Both the position numbers and the translations under genes were made by a program. From Clostridiaceae bacterium Marseille-Q3526 (GTDB lineage: Bacteria > Bacillota > Clostridia > Lachnospirales > Lachnospiraceae), in the NCBI GenBank assembly GCA_018223375.1, contig JAGTTS010000004.1, positions 1 through 64,000 of the forward strand: a stretch of DNA of 64,000 nt, written 5' to 3'. The notes beneath the pieces were generated by a model. It worked only from the letters and a program-made list of their open reading frames with translations. It was not told where the DNA came from and ran no database searches. This document shows positions 34,546-43,728 of this stretch, piece by piece (position 1 is the stretch's first letter; the number at the start of each line of letters is the position of its first letter).

Positions 34546-37467
34546 ATGAGACAAATCGCAGATCTGGAGTCCTACCTCCTGAAGGAGGAGCGGTATGTGG
34601 AGGAACTCCATTCCAAGGGATATATTTTGGAGCATAAGAAAACAGGAGCAAGGATTTTTCTTCTCTCCAACGACGATGAGAATAAGGTATTCTGCATCGG
34701 CTTTCGCACGCCGCCGTCAGACAGTACGGGAGTCGCCCACATTTTAGAACACAGCGTGCTGTGCGGCTCTGAAAAATTCCCGGTGAAGGATCCCTTTGTG
34801 GAGCTGGTGAAGGGATCCTTAAACACCTTTTTAAACGCCATGACCTACCCGGATAAAACGGTGTATCCGGTGGCCAGCTGCAATGAGAAGGATTTCCAGA
34901 ACCTGATGGACGTCTACATGGACGCGGTGCTTCACCCGAATATCTACAAGGAGGAAAAGATTTTCCGCCAGGAGGGATGGCACTATGAGATGGAGTCAGA
35001 GGACAGCCCCGTTACCTTAAACGGCGTGGTTTACAATGAGATGAAGGGAGCGTTTTCCTCTCCCGAGAGCGTTTTGGACCGCTATACCAGAAACGTCCTC
35101 TACCCAGATACCTGCTACAGCTGTGAATCCGGCGGCGATCCGGCTGTGATTCCGGAGCTGTCCTACGAGGATTTCCTGAATTTCCACAAAACCTATTACC
35201 ATCCGTCCAACAGCTACATCTATCTGTACGGTGACATGGATATGGCGGAGAAGCTGGACTGGCTGGATCGGGAATATCTGTCCAGGTATGACAGGCTGGA
35301 GGCGGATTCCAGAATCCGAAGCCAGAAGGCATTTGACGCGCCCAGGGAGAGGGAGATTTTCTACCCCATCACAGAGTCGGAGTCAGAGGAAAATTCCACC
35401 TATCTGTCTGTCAGCAGCGTGGTGGGCGAGCCGTTAAACCCGATCCACTATCTGGCGTTCCAGGTACTGGAGTACGTGCTGATTGACGCGCCGGGAGCGC
35501 CTCTCAAGACGGAGCTGCTGAATGCAGGTATCGGACAGGATATTCTGGGCGGCTATGAGAATGGAATTCTGCAGCCCTATTTCTCTGTGATCGCCAAGGA
35601 CGCCAACCGGGAGCAGAAGGGAGAGTTTCTGGCAGTGGTGCAGGGAACCCTGCGCAGGCTGGCAGATCAGGGCTTGAATAAGAAGAGCCTTTTAGCTGCC
35701 ATCAATTACTATGAATTCCGCAGCAGGGAGGCTGACTTCGGATCCTTCCCCAAGGGACTGATGTACGGTCTTCAGTGCCTGGACAGCTGGCTTTACGAGG
35801 GAGATCCGCTTCTTTATCTGGAGTATGAGGAGGCCTTCGCTTTCTTAAAGAAGAGCATCGAGGAGGGATACTTTGAGGATCTGATCCGGACCTGGATGCT
35901 TGACAATCCTTCCACCGCCGTGATTTTAGTAAGCCCGAAGAAAAACATGACGGCCGAGGAGGATAAAAAGCTGGAGGAGAAGCTGGCCGCCTACAGAGAG
36001 ACTCTGACGCAGGAGCAGAGAACCGCTCTGGCCCAGGCTACGAAGGAATTGAAAGAATACCAGGACGCCCCTTCTCCCAAAGAGGATCTGGAGAAGATTC
36101 CTCTGCTTCGCAGAGAGGATATTAATCCGGAGCCGGAAAAGCTGATTTTAGAGGAGCGCGAGGAAGAGGGCGTCAAGGTTCTGTTCCACAATATCTTTAC
36201 CTCAGGCATTGGCTATGTGAAGGTGCTGTTTAACACAGACAGAGTTCCCCAGGAGGATATGGTTTACGCAGGACTCTTAAAGGCTGTTCTGGGAGCTGTC
36301 AGCACAGAACATTACAGCTACGGAGAGCTGGCCGACGAGATCAATTTAAACAGCGGCGGCGTGAATTTCAGCATTGTCTCCTATCCGTCCCTAGAAGATC
36401 CGGATCAGTTTGCAGGTATGTTTGCCGGTACGGCCAGAGTGCTCTATGAAAAGCTGGATTTCGGCTTTTCTATCCTGGGAGAGATTCTTACCACCTCTGT
36501 GCTGGATGATGAGAAACGGCTTCTGGAGCTTGTCAATGAAACCAAGTCCAGGGCGCAGATGCGGTTAAATTCAGCAGGCCACTCTGCGGCTGTAGCCAGA
36601 GCGACCTCCTACTTTTCTCCTTCCTCCGCCTATGGAGACGTGACGGGCGGAATCGCTTTCTATCAGTTCCTGGAGGATCTGTCGAAGAACTTTGAGGAGA
36701 GAAAGAATACTCTCATGGAGAAGCTGAAGGAGACGGCAGAGCGCTTGTTTACAGCCGACAATTTGACCGTCAGCTTTACGGCGGACGAGAAGGGCTGGGA
36801 TGGAATGAAGAAGAGCCTGAAGCTTCTGACAGGTATTCTTCCTGAAACAGGCGGAGAACGGTATACTTTTACCTGTGATAAGGAAAATAAGAACGAGGGC
36901 TTTATGACCTCCTCCCAGGTTAACTATGTGGCCAGATGCGGAAGCTTTGCGGAAAGCGGCCTTCCCTATACAGGCGCGCTCCGGACGCTGAAGGTGATTT
37001 TAGGCTACGATTATCTGTGGTTGAACGTCAGAGTCAAGGGAGGCGCTTACGGCGTGATGAACGGAGCCGGACGGACAGGCGAGGGCTACTTTGTGTCCTA
37101 CCGGGATCCGAACCTGAAAGAGACGAACCAGGTATTTGAAAATGTGGTGAAATACCTGGAGGAATTCGACGCGGACGAGAGAGACATGACAAAATATGTC
37201 ATTGGAACCATCAGCGATCTGGACGTGCCGCTGTTAGCTCCCTATAAGGGCAGCAAAGCGGACGCAGCCTACTTCTCCCATCTGACAGACGAGATGATTA
37301 AGAAGGAGCGGGAGGAGATCTTAAAGGCGACGAAGGAGGATATCCGGGCGCTGGCTCCTGTGATTCGGGAAATTTTAAGCACGGGAAGCTTCTGCGTCAT
37401 TGGAAACGCAGAAAAAATCCGGGAAAATCAGGAACTGTTCGGTGAGGTGAAGAATTTATTTAATTAA
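34546..37467 (+). CDS. M16C-family zinc metalloprotease (presequence protease-like)
   Basis: A 973-residue protein made of two halves, each a pair of M16 domains. The inverted zinc motif HxxEH reads HILEHSVLCGSEKFPVKDPF (H and E near residues 65-69), and the third ligand is in VVYNEMKGAF. The length and the insulinase_M16C insert (residues ~460-700) fit the PreP/Cym1 group, which degrades short unfolded peptides in a closed chamber. No signal peptide is visible, so it is cytoplasmic. It lies 48 bp after the YdcF gene and 21 bp before era. Confidence 0.93.
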   Translation: MRQIADLESYLLKEERYVEELHSKGYILEHKKTGARIFLLSNDDENKVFCIGFRTPPSDSTGVAHILEHSVLCGSEKFPVKDPFVELVKGSLNTFLNAMTYPDKTVYPVASCNEKDFQNLMDVYMDAVLHPNIYKEEKIFRQEGWHYEMESEDSPVTLNGVVYNEMKGAFSSPESVLDRYTRNVLYPDTCYSCESGGDPAVIPELSYEDFLNFHKTYYHPSNSYIYLYGDMDMAEKLDWLDREYLSRYDRLEADSRIRSQKAFDAPREREIFYPITESESEENSTYLSVSSVVGEPLNPIHYLAFQVLEYVLIDAPGAPLKTELLNAGIGQDILGGYENGILQPYFSVIAKDANREQKGEFLAVVQGTLRRLADQGLNKKSLLAAINYYEFRSREADFGSFPKGLMYGLQCLDSWLYEGDPLLYLEYEEAFAFLKKSIEEGYFEDLIRTWMLDNPSTAVILVSPKKNMTAEEDKKLEEKLAAYRETLTQEQRTALAQATKELKEYQDAPSPKEDLEKIPLLRREDINPEPEKLILEEREEEGVKVLFHNIFTSGIGYVKVLFNTDRVPQEDMVYAGLLKAVLGAVSTEHYSYGELADEINLNSGGVNFSIVSYPSLEDPDQFAGMFAGTARVLYEKLDFGFSILGEILTTSVLDDEKRLLELVNETKSRAQMRLNSAGHSAAVARATSYFSPSSAYGDVTGGIAFYQFLEDLSKNFEERKNTLMEKLKETAERLFTADNLTVSFTADEKGWDGMKKSLKLLTGILPETGGERYTFTCDKENKNEGFMTSSQVNYVARCGSFAESGLPYTGALRTLKVILGYDYLWLNVRVKGGAYGVMNGAGRTGEGYFVSYRDPNLKETNQVFENVVKYLEEFDADERDMTKYVIGTISDLDVPLLAPYKGSKADAAYFSHLTDEMIKKEREEILKATKEDIRALAPVIREILSTGSFCVIGNAEKIRENQELFGEVKNLFN

Positions 37468-37488
37468 TCGTACAAAGGAGAAAATAAT

Positions 37489-38394
37489 ATGGAGCAGAAT
37501 TTTAAATCAGGCTTTGTGACACTGATTGGACGGCCAAATGTGGGAAAATCTACCCTGATGAACCATCTGATCGGCCAGAAAATCGCCATCACCTCAGACA
37601 AGCCGCAGACCACAAGAAACAGGATTCAGACGGTTTATACAGACGAGAGAGGACAGATCATTTTCCTGGACACTCCCGGTATTCACAAGGCGAAGAACAA
37701 GCTGGGCGAATACATGGTCAGCGTGGCGGAGCACACCTTACAGGAGGTGGACGTGATTCTCTGGCTGGTGGAGCCTACCACCTTCATCGGAGCAGGAGAG
37801 CGCCACATTGCAGAGCAGCTGAAAAAGGTCAAGACGCCGGTGCTTCTGGTGATCAATAAAATCGACACCGTTAAAAATAAAGAGGATATTCTCACCTTTA
37901 TCGCGGCTTACAAGGATATCTGCAGTTTCTCTGAGATCATCCCTGTGTCTGCCTTAAAGGAGATAAATGTGGAGGATGTGAAGGACAGCATCTTTAAATA
38001 CCTGCCTTACGGTCCCCAGTTTTACGACGAGGATACGGTGACAGATCAGCCTATGCGCCAGATTGCGGCAGAGCTGATCCGGGAAAAGGCCCTCCGGATG
38101 CTGGACGACGAGATTCCCCATGGAATCGCCGTTACCATCGAGCGGATGACGGAGCGGAAAAACGGTATGATTGACATCGAGGCCACCATTGTCTGCGAGC
38201 GCGACTCCCACAAAGGAATCATTATCGGAAAGGGCGGCAGCATGCTGAAAAAGATCGGCACCTCCGCCAGAATGGAGATCGGAAACCTGATGGACACCCA
38301 AGTGAATCTGAAACTGTGGGTGAAGGTGCGAAGAGAGTGGAGAGACAGTGATCTCTACATGAAAAATTACGGATATAATCCCAAGGATATTTAA
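37489..38394 (+). CDS. era: GTPase Era
   Basis: A 301-residue GTPase that binds the 3' end of 16S rRNA and aids 30S assembly. G1 is GRPNVGKSTLMNHLIG, G3 DTPGIHKAKNKLGEYM, G4 NKID; the C-terminal KH domain shows GIIIGKGGSMLKKIGTSAR. It is followed after 12 bp by recO, the usual order in Firmicutes. Confidence 0.97.
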   Translation: MEQNFKSGFVTLIGRPNVGKSTLMNHLIGQKIAITSDKPQTTRNRIQTVYTDERGQIIFLDTPGIHKAKNKLGEYMVSVAEHTLQEVDVILWLVEPTTFIGAGERHIAEQLKKVKTPVLLVINKIDTVKNKEDILTFIAAYKDICSFSEIIPVSALKEINVEDVKDSIFKYLPYGPQFYDEDTVTDQPMRQIAAELIREKALRMLDDEIPHGIAVTIERMTERKNGMIDIEATIVCERDSHKGIIIGKGGSMLKKIGTSARMEIGNLMDTQVNLKLWVKVRREWRDSDLYMKNYGYNPKDI

Positions 38395-38406
38395 AGGAAA
38401 GGCAGG

Positions 38407-39063
38407 GTGAAAACCGTGCGGGAGCTGATTTCAGCCACCGGAATGGTGCTCAGCGCATCCCCGGTGGGGGATTATGATAAACGTCTGGTGATTCTCACAA
38501 AGGAACGGGGAAAGATCACCTGCTTTGCCAGAGGGGCCAAGCGGGCCTCCAGCCAGCTCAGAGCTCCCTCCCGCCCGTTTGTATTCGGCGTATTTACCAT
38601 GAGCGAGGGGCGGGATGCCTACAATCTTTACAGCGCTGAGGTGGAAAATTACTTTGAAGAGCTGTCAAAGGATATGGAGTGCGCCTGCTACGCCTCCTAC
38701 TTCGCTGAGTTTGCCGGGTATTATGGAAGGGAAAATGTGGATGAATCGGAGAACATACGCCTGCTCTACCAGTCCTACCGCGCCCTCTTAAAGCCCGGCA
38801 TTCCCAATAAGCTGGTGCGCCGCATTTTCGAGCTTCGGCTGATGACGATCGAGGGCGAGTACCGGGAGCTTCCGGAGCGGGCAGTCAGCGATTCAGCCGC
38901 CTACGCCTGGCAGTTCGTGATTTCCACCCCCATTGAAAAACTCTATACCTTCCTTTTGACAGAGCCGGTGTTTGAGGAGTTTTCCCGGTGCGTGGAAGAC
39001 AATAAGCGCAGATATGTGGATCGGGAATTCCGCTCATTGGAGATTCTTAAGGTGGTTACATAA
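38407..39063 (+). CDS. recO: DNA repair protein RecO
   Basis: A 218-residue recombination mediator of the RecFOR pathway that loads RecA on SSB-coated single strands. An OB-fold N-terminus (GMVLSASPVGDYDKRLVILTKERGKI) is followed by a helical domain. The Cys residues often forming a zinc site in RecO are not clearly present, and the protein is shorter than the ~240-250 usual. The start is GTG at 38407 with AAAGG/GGCAGG upstream; a second GTG three codons later is possible. Confidence 0.9.
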   Translation: MKTVRELISATGMVLSASPVGDYDKRLVILTKERGKITCFARGAKRASSQLRAPSRPFVFGVFTMSEGRDAYNLYSAEVENYFEELSKDMECACYASYFAEFAGYYGRENVDESENIRLLYQSYRALLKPGIPNKLVRRIFELRLMTIEGEYRELPERAVSDSAAYAWQFVISTPIEKLYTFLLTEPVFEEFSRCVEDNKRRYVDREFRSLEILKVVT

Positions 39064-39106
39064 AAGGAAAATGATCCGCATATGGCAATTTCTTTTCTTC
39101 CATATA

Positions 39107-39135
39107 TTGAAAAGAATGCACAAAACAGGTATACT
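39107..39135 (+). promoter_or_regulatory. Sigma-A promoter before the lipoprotein and glyS
   Basis: TTGAAA at 39107-39112, 17 bp, TATACT at 39130-39135. It drives the lipoprotein gene and probably glyS behind it (22 bp gap). Confidence 0.82.
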
Positions 39136-39192
39136 AGAACAATATTGCAGATATCAGGGAAACTGGACTCTGCAAACGATTCAGGAGGGCAG

Positions 39193-39828
39193 ATGATGAG
39201 AAAAGCCAGGCTGATACTTGCGGCAGCGGCTGCAGGAGCTCTGCTGACAGGCTGCAGCGGCGGGAAAAGCGCGTTTTCCCCGGAACAGAGCTGCGTCTAT
39301 GTCTCCGGAGACGGGACGCTTAGAAGCGCGCTGGTGCTTGAGTCAGAGGAGGACTTTGAGGAGTCAGAGCTGAAGGAGTTTTTAGAGGGGGCAGTCAGCC
39401 GTTTTAATGAGAAAAGGGGAGGAGACGGGGAGGAAGGCCCTGTAACCCTTGCGTCCTGCACAGCAGATCAAGGCGTTATGACGGCAGTGTTTGAGTACAG
39501 GGATGCCGACGCCCTGGTTTCCTTCAGGCAGAGCGATGAAAATGAGGATAACAGCAACACATTTTCGAATATTGAAGTAAAGAGCGCGGCAGAGGCCGGA
39601 ACAGCCGGATGGCTTTCCGGAGAGTTTATAAAGGCCGACGGTTCCCAGGCTTCCGGGCTGGACGCTGCCAAAGAGAAACGGGCGGCGGCCGTGTCGGTTC
39701 AGGGAGGAGGCGTCCTGGAAACAGAGGGAGAGCTTCTCTATGTGAGCGCAGGCGCGCAGATTCTTGACAGTACGTCTGTGAAGCTGCCGGACGGGGAAAC
39801 GTCAGTTGTCGTGTTTAAAGAAAAATAA
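39193..39828 (+). CDS. Lipoprotein of unknown function
   Basis: About 211 residues with a signal peptide and lipobox LLTGC (Cys near residue 21), so it is anchored outside the cytoplasmic membrane. The mature part is acidic, with SCVYVSGDGTLRSALVLES, then a region ending in LPDGETSVVVFKEK. I do not recognise a named family. The start is one of two adjacent ATGs behind AGGAGGG; a longer frame upstream would run through the promoter. It sits immediately before glyS, possibly by transcriptional convenience only. Confidence 0.7.
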   Translation: MMRKARLILAAAAAGALLTGCSGGKSAFSPEQSCVYVSGDGTLRSALVLESEEDFEESELKEFLEGAVSRFNEKRGGDGEEGPVTLASCTADQGVMTAVFEYRDADALVSFRQSDENEDNSNTFSNIEVKSAAEAGTAGWLSGEFIKADGSQASGLDAAKEKRAAAVSVQGGGVLETEGELLYVSAGAQILDSTSVKLPDGETSVVVFKEK

Positions 39829-39850
39829 GCGATAAGCAGGAGGTTTAGTT

Positions 39851-41239
39851 ATGGAAAAGACGATGGAAAAAATTGTAGCGTTAGCGAAGTCCAGAGGCTT
39901 TGTATACCCAGGCTCCGAGATTTACGGAGGCCTTGCCAATACATGGGATTACGGCAATCTGGGCGTTGAGCTTAAAAATAACGTAAAGAAAGCCTGGTGG
40001 CAGAAGTTTGTACAGGAAAGCCCCTACAACGTAGGCGTAGACTGCGCTATCTTAATGAACTCCCAGACATGGGTGGCGTCCGGCCATTTAGGCGGATTCT
40101 CCGATCCGTTAATGGACTGCAAGTCCTGTAAGGAGAGATTCCGTGCAGATAAGCTGATCGAGGACTACATGGCGGAGAACAATATTGAGATGGAAGGCTC
40201 TGTAGACGGATGGTCTCAGGAGGAGATGAAGAAATATATCGACGATCACAATATCTGCTGTCCAAGCTGCGGAAAGCATGATTTCACTGACATCCGCCAG
40301 TTCAACCTGATGTTCAAGACGTTCCAGGGCGTAACAGAGGATGCCAAGAATACGGTATATTTAAGACCTGAGACAGCTCAGGGTATTTTCGTGAATTTCA
40401 AGAATGTTCAGAGAACATCCAGAAAGAAGATTCCATTTGGAATCGGCCAGATTGGAAAATCCTTCCGTAATGAGATTACGCCTGGAAACTTCACCTTCCG
40501 TACCAGAGAGTTTGAGCAGATGGAGTTAGAGTTCTTCTGCGAGCCTGGCACTGATTTAGAGTGGTTTGCATACTGGAAGCAGTACTGCATCGACTGGCTG
40601 CAGAATCTGGGCATCAAGCCGGATGAGATGCGTGCCCGCGACCATTCTCCGGAGGAACTGTGCTTCTACAGCAAGGCCACCACAGACCTGGAGTTCCTCT
40701 TCCCATTCGGCTGGGGCGAGCTTTGGGGAATTGCAGACAGAACTGATTACGATCTGACTCAGCACCAGAACGTATCCGGACAGGATATGACTTACTTTGA
40801 CGACGAGAAGAAGGAGAAATATATCCCATACGTAATCGAGCCGTCACTGGGCGCTGACCGCGTGACTCTGGCATTCCTCTGCTCCGCATACGACGAGGAG
40901 GAGATTGGAGAGGGAGATGTGAGAACCGTTCTTCATTTCCATCCTGCCATCGCTCCTGTGAAGGTAGGCGTGCTTCCTCTGTCCAAGAAGTTAAACGAGG
41001 GCGCAGAGAAGGTTTACGCAGAGCTTTCCAAGTACTATAACTGCGAGTTTGACGACAGAGGAAATATCGGAAAGAGATACAGAAGACAGGATGAGATCGG
41101 AACTCCGTTCTGCGTAACCTACGACTTTGACTCTGAGACAGACGGCGCTGTTACTGTCCGCGACCGCGATACCATGGAGCAGGTGAGAGTGCCAATTACA
41201 GAGCTTAAGAGCTACCTGGAGGACAAATTCCGCTTCTAA
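39851..41239 (+). CDS. glyS: Glycine--tRNA ligase (single-chain, homodimeric type)
   Basis: A 462-residue class II synthetase that charges tRNA-Gly. Motif 2 is in [20 protein letters not shown] and motif 3 in [13 protein letters not shown]; the insertion [12 protein letters not shown]...[10 protein letters not shown] looks like a Cys4 zinc site. The C-terminal anticodon-binding domain begins near [13 protein letters not shown]. It is the alpha2 form, not the alpha2-beta2 form of many Bacilli. No T-box leader lies before it (22-bp gap). Confidence 0.97.
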   Translation: MEKTMEKIVALAKSRGFVYPGSEIYGGLANTWDYGNLGVELKNNVKKAWWQKFVQESPYNVGVDCAILMNSQTWVASGHLGGFSDPLMDCKSCKERFRADKLIEDYMAENNIEMEGSVDGWSQEEMKKYIDDHNICCPSCGKHDFTDIRQFNLMFKTFQGVTEDAKNTVYLRPETAQGIFVNFKNVQRTSRKKIPFGIGQIGKSFRNEITPGNFTFRTREFEQMELEFFCEPGTDLEWFAYWKQYCIDWLQNLGIKPDEMRARDHSPEELCFYSKATTDLEFLFPFGWGELWGIADRTDYDLTQHQNVSGQDMTYFDDEKKEKYIPYVIEPSLGADRVTLAFLCSAYDEEEIGEGDVRTVLHFHPAIAPVKVGVLPLSKKLNEGAEKVYAELSKYYNCEFDDRGNIGKRYRRQDEIGTPFCVTYDFDSETDGAVTVRDRDTMEQVRVPITELKSYLEDKFRF

Positions 41240-41484
41240 AAATAAGAAGGGTTTGAAGTGTTGTTTTTGAAGATTTTTCTCGGTTTTTACACAAGGGCGG
41301 CTGCAGATTTTACAAAAAAGGTGTAAGATAGAAAAGGATTCAGGAGAGACTGAAGACGAGGCGGCCGCAGAAATGACAGGGGAAAGCTGGATTTCCGTTT
41401 TCTGTCGCTGACGATATGAAGCTTGAAAAATTGAAAGTAAGAAATCTGGAAATCTGAAAAATTGGAAACAAAATAACAGGAAAT
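41240..41484 (+). other. Gene-free stretch downstream of glyS
   Basis: No coding frame with a plausible start could be supported on either strand. It is A-rich and contains loosely repeated TGAAAAATTG and GAAATCTG words between 41420 and 41475. Apart from the terminator at its right end I see no clear signal. Confidence 0.5.
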
Positions 41485-41530
41485 AAAAACCGCTCCGGCT
41501 GGACATGATCGTCCGGCCAGAGCGGTTTTT
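41485..41530 (+). terminator. Bidirectional intrinsic terminator between glyS and the MATE gene
   Basis: 20-bp arms at 41485-41504 and 41511-41530 with one mismatch and one G-U pair, a 6-base loop ATGATC, T6 on the plus side and A5 on the other. The MATE gene on the minus strand ends at 41569. Confidence 0.9.
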
Positions 41531-41568
41531 TACATCTTCATTTTAAAACATGGGCAATTGGAAACTGC

Positions 41569-42957
41569 TTATCTTCCTCCAGCGGCCTCTGCCTTTTGAT
41601 CCAGCGCCCGGAGCGCCTTGCGGAACTGGAACGTAAAGAGAATCACCGTAAAGGTTACGGCTAAGGTATCTGCGATAGGCTCCGACAGGTAGACGGCTTT
41701 GGTCTGATCCATAGGCAGAATCCGGGGCAGCAGATAGATGAGCGGCAGGAGGAGCACAAATTTTCTCACAACCGCCACGGAGATGGACGCCTTGGCGTTT
41801 CCGATGGAGGTAAACGTCATCTGGCAGGCCATCTGGATGCCAAAGATGAACATAACCGCCATGTAAATGCGCAGAGCCATGGCAGAAAATTCTACCAGCT
41901 GCGGGTCAGAGGTAAAGATGCTGGCAAATCCTGTGGGGAACAGAATGATTCCTCCCCACAGGAGGCAGGAATAAAACAGGCTGCTCTTTAAAAGCAGGAA
42001 GTAGGCTTTCTTTACCCGGCTCTTATTGCCGGCGCCGTAGTTGTAGCTGATAATAGGCTGGGCTCCCTGGCCCAGGCCCTGGAGGGGCAGCATGGCGAAC
42101 TGCATGACGCTGGTGAGAATGGTCATGGCTCCTACTGCGATGTCGCCGCCGTAGTTTAACAGGGAAGAGTTAAAGCAGACGGAGATGACGCTTTCGCTGG
42201 ACTGCATGATGAAGGTAGCCAGTCCCAGGGCGATGCAGGGCAGAAATACCTTCGGGTTCAGGCGCATATATTTGGCCCGGATACGGAGAAACGTTTTCTT
42301 TCCCATCAGGAAGGACAGCACCCAGATACAGGAGACTGCCTGAGACAGTACGGTAGCTGCAGCCGCTCCTCGGACGCCCATTCCCAGACCAAAAATGAAA
42401 ATTGGATCCAGCACAATGTTCAGGACTGCTCCAATGAGAACAGACAGCATGCCAATCTTGGCAAAGCCCTGGGCGGTAATGAAAGCGTTCATGCCTAAAG
42501 TGAGCTGGACAAATATCGTTCCCACAGCGTAGATATTCATGTAGCTGACGGCGTAGCTGATCGTGTTTTCACTGGCTCCGAAGGCCATGAGGAAATCACG
42601 GTTCCAGATGAGAAGAACAGCAGTCAGCACAGCTGATACGAGAAGCTGCAGACAAAAACAGTTTCCCAGTATATTTTCCGCCGATTTCTGATCGCCCCGG
42701 CCCATGGAAATGGAGGCTCTGGGAGCGCCACCGGTACTTACAAGGGCTGCGAAGGCAGATACAATCATAATAATCGGCATACAGACTCCGACTCCGGTCA
42801 GAGCCATGGGGCCGTCTCCTGGAATATGGCCGATATAAATACGGTCTACAATGTTGTAGAGCATGTTGATAAGCTGAGCGGCCACAGTGGGGAGGGCCAG
42901 GCTGCGGAGCAGCTTTCCAACAGGCTCTGTTCCTAGAAAATCCTTATTTTCTTTCAT
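41569..42957 (-). CDS. MATE-family efflux transporter (controlled by the adjacent MarR gene)
   Basis: A 462-residue protein with about twelve membrane segments of the MATE family: LALPTVAAQLINMLYNIVDRIYIG in the first helix pair, and GQGAQPIISYNYGAGN in the seventh-helix region. MATE proteins export drugs or metabolites using Na+ or H+ gradients. The ATG at 42957 is 10 bases from AAAGGAGTG; the longer frame upstream overlaps marR. It follows marR by 7 bp, so the two form an operon. Confidence 0.92.
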   Translation of the reverse strand: MKENKDFLGTEPVGKLLRSLALPTVAAQLINMLYNIVDRIYIGHIPGDGPMALTGVGVCMPIIMIVSAFAALVSTGGAPRASISMGRGDQKSAENILGNCFCLQLLVSAVLTAVLLIWNRDFLMAFGASENTISYAVSYMNIYAVGTIFVQLTLGMNAFITAQGFAKIGMLSVLIGAVLNIVLDPIFIFGLGMGVRGAAAATVLSQAVSCIWVLSFLMGKKTFLRIRAKYMRLNPKVFLPCIALGLATFIMQSSESVISVCFNSSLLNYGGDIAVGAMTILTSVMQFAMLPLQGLGQGAQPIISYNYGAGNKSRVKKAYFLLLKSSLFYSCLLWGGIILFPTGFASIFTSDPQLVEFSAMALRIYMAVMFIFGIQMACQMTFTSIGNAKASISVAVVRKFVLLLPLIYLLPRILPMDQTKAVYLSEPIADTLAVTFTVILFTFQFRKALRALDQKAEAAGGR

Positions 42958-42964
42958 GTACGGT

Positions 42965-43456
42965 TCACTCCTTTGAATTTGAACTTTGAATCCTGGATTT
43001 GTGTTTAGTATGCCCGCCCTTATTCTCAAGCCCCGTCAGGGCGTTTTCAAAAATTCTGGAATTGAGGGACTGAAAGAGCTGGTATTCATCCTCGGAAAAG
43101 CCGGAGAACAGCTGGGCCTGAAAGCTCAGGCGGGCCCGTTCAATTTCTCTGAGAATTTCCTGGGACGCCTCCGTCAGATGGAGGTGGCTTTTTCTCCGGT
43201 CGCCCAGATCGCGCTCTCTGGTGAGAAAGCCCCGCTCAATGAGACTGTCCGCGGCCTGGGAGACATTGCCCTTCTTAAACATGCGCAGCTCCACAATGTC
43301 GCTGGCAGTGTCTCTGCCGGGATTGTTGTGCAGAAACGCCAGAATTTCAGCCTCCATATGGGACAGGCCATACTGAAGGCAGACAGGCTTCAGCAGCAGC
43401 TCATAAAATTTGACAATTCTGCGGATTCCAAACAGCAATTCCGTGCGGCTGTTCAT
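42965..43456 (-). CDS. MarR-family transcriptional regulator
   Basis: A 163-residue winged-helix regulator. The recognition region is ASDIVELRMFKKGNVSQAADSLIERGFLTRERDLGDRRKSHLHLT, whose DxRxxxxxLT wing (GDRRKSHLHLT) is the MarR hallmark. It most likely represses itself and the MATE exporter downstream; MarR proteins release DNA when a small ligand binds. I chose the ATG at 43456, preceded by GAGGGGGAG. Two palindromes in its promoter are candidate operators. Confidence 0.9.
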   Translation of the reverse strand: MNSRTELLFGIRRIVKFYELLLKPVCLQYGLSHMEAEILAFLHNNPGRDTASDIVELRMFKKGNVSQAADSLIERGFLTRERDLGDRRKSHLHLTEASQEILREIERARLSFQAQLFSGFSEDEYQLFQSLNSRIFENALTGLENKGGHTKHKSRIQSSNSKE

Positions 43457-43520
43457 CGAAGCTCCCCCTCTCTTCACTGCCGGCTTTCCAAGGCGGAAAG
43501 CGGCAGACATACGTAAACTC

Positions 43521-43546
43521 AAAAAGTTCTAAAAAGAACTATTTTT
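43521..43546 (-). promoter_or_regulatory. Candidate MarR operator at the marR transcription start
   Basis: AGTTCT and AGAACT arms around AAAA (43525-43540), extended by A- and T-runs outside with one mismatch. It lies just downstream of the marR -10 box. A related inverted repeat, CTCTT/AAGAG, lies in the promoter spacer at 43564-43577; both share the core TTCTAAAA. Confidence 0.6.
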
Positions 43547-43556
43547 CCTGTCACAT

Positions 43557-43584
43557 ATTGTACCTCTTTTAGAAGAGTTGTCAA
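43557..43584 (-). promoter_or_regulatory. Sigma-A promoter of marR-MATE
   Basis: On the minus strand: TTGACA (43579-43584), 16 bp, TACAAT (43557-43562). Confidence 0.8.
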
Positions 43585-43606
43585 GAGCAAATTGGGAAAG
43601 AAGCAG

Positions 43607-43635
43607 GTGACAGAACAGGGGGTTTGAGATAGAAT
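43607..43635 (+). promoter_or_regulatory. Candidate promoter of the second MATE gene
   Basis: GTGACA at 43607-43612, 17 bp, TAGAAT at 43630-43635, about 95 bp before the start codon and back to back with the marR promoter. Confidence 0.6.
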
Positions 43636-43728
43636 AGAGGGAATGGCCTAGACCTGTCAGAAAAGGGCCAAAGATACAATGAAAAAGATTCTAAAATGAT
43701 GTGAAAGAACGAAAGGATGACTTGAGCT

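Noticed and set aside
39829..39850. T-box riboswitch for glyS
   Set aside because: Only 22 bases separate glyS from the lipoprotein gene and the lipoprotein leader lacks a T-box consensus.
42958..43029. Longer MATE start overlapping marR on the minus strand
   Set aside because: The inner ATG has AAAGGAGTG; the extension is out of frame with marR and unlike the family.
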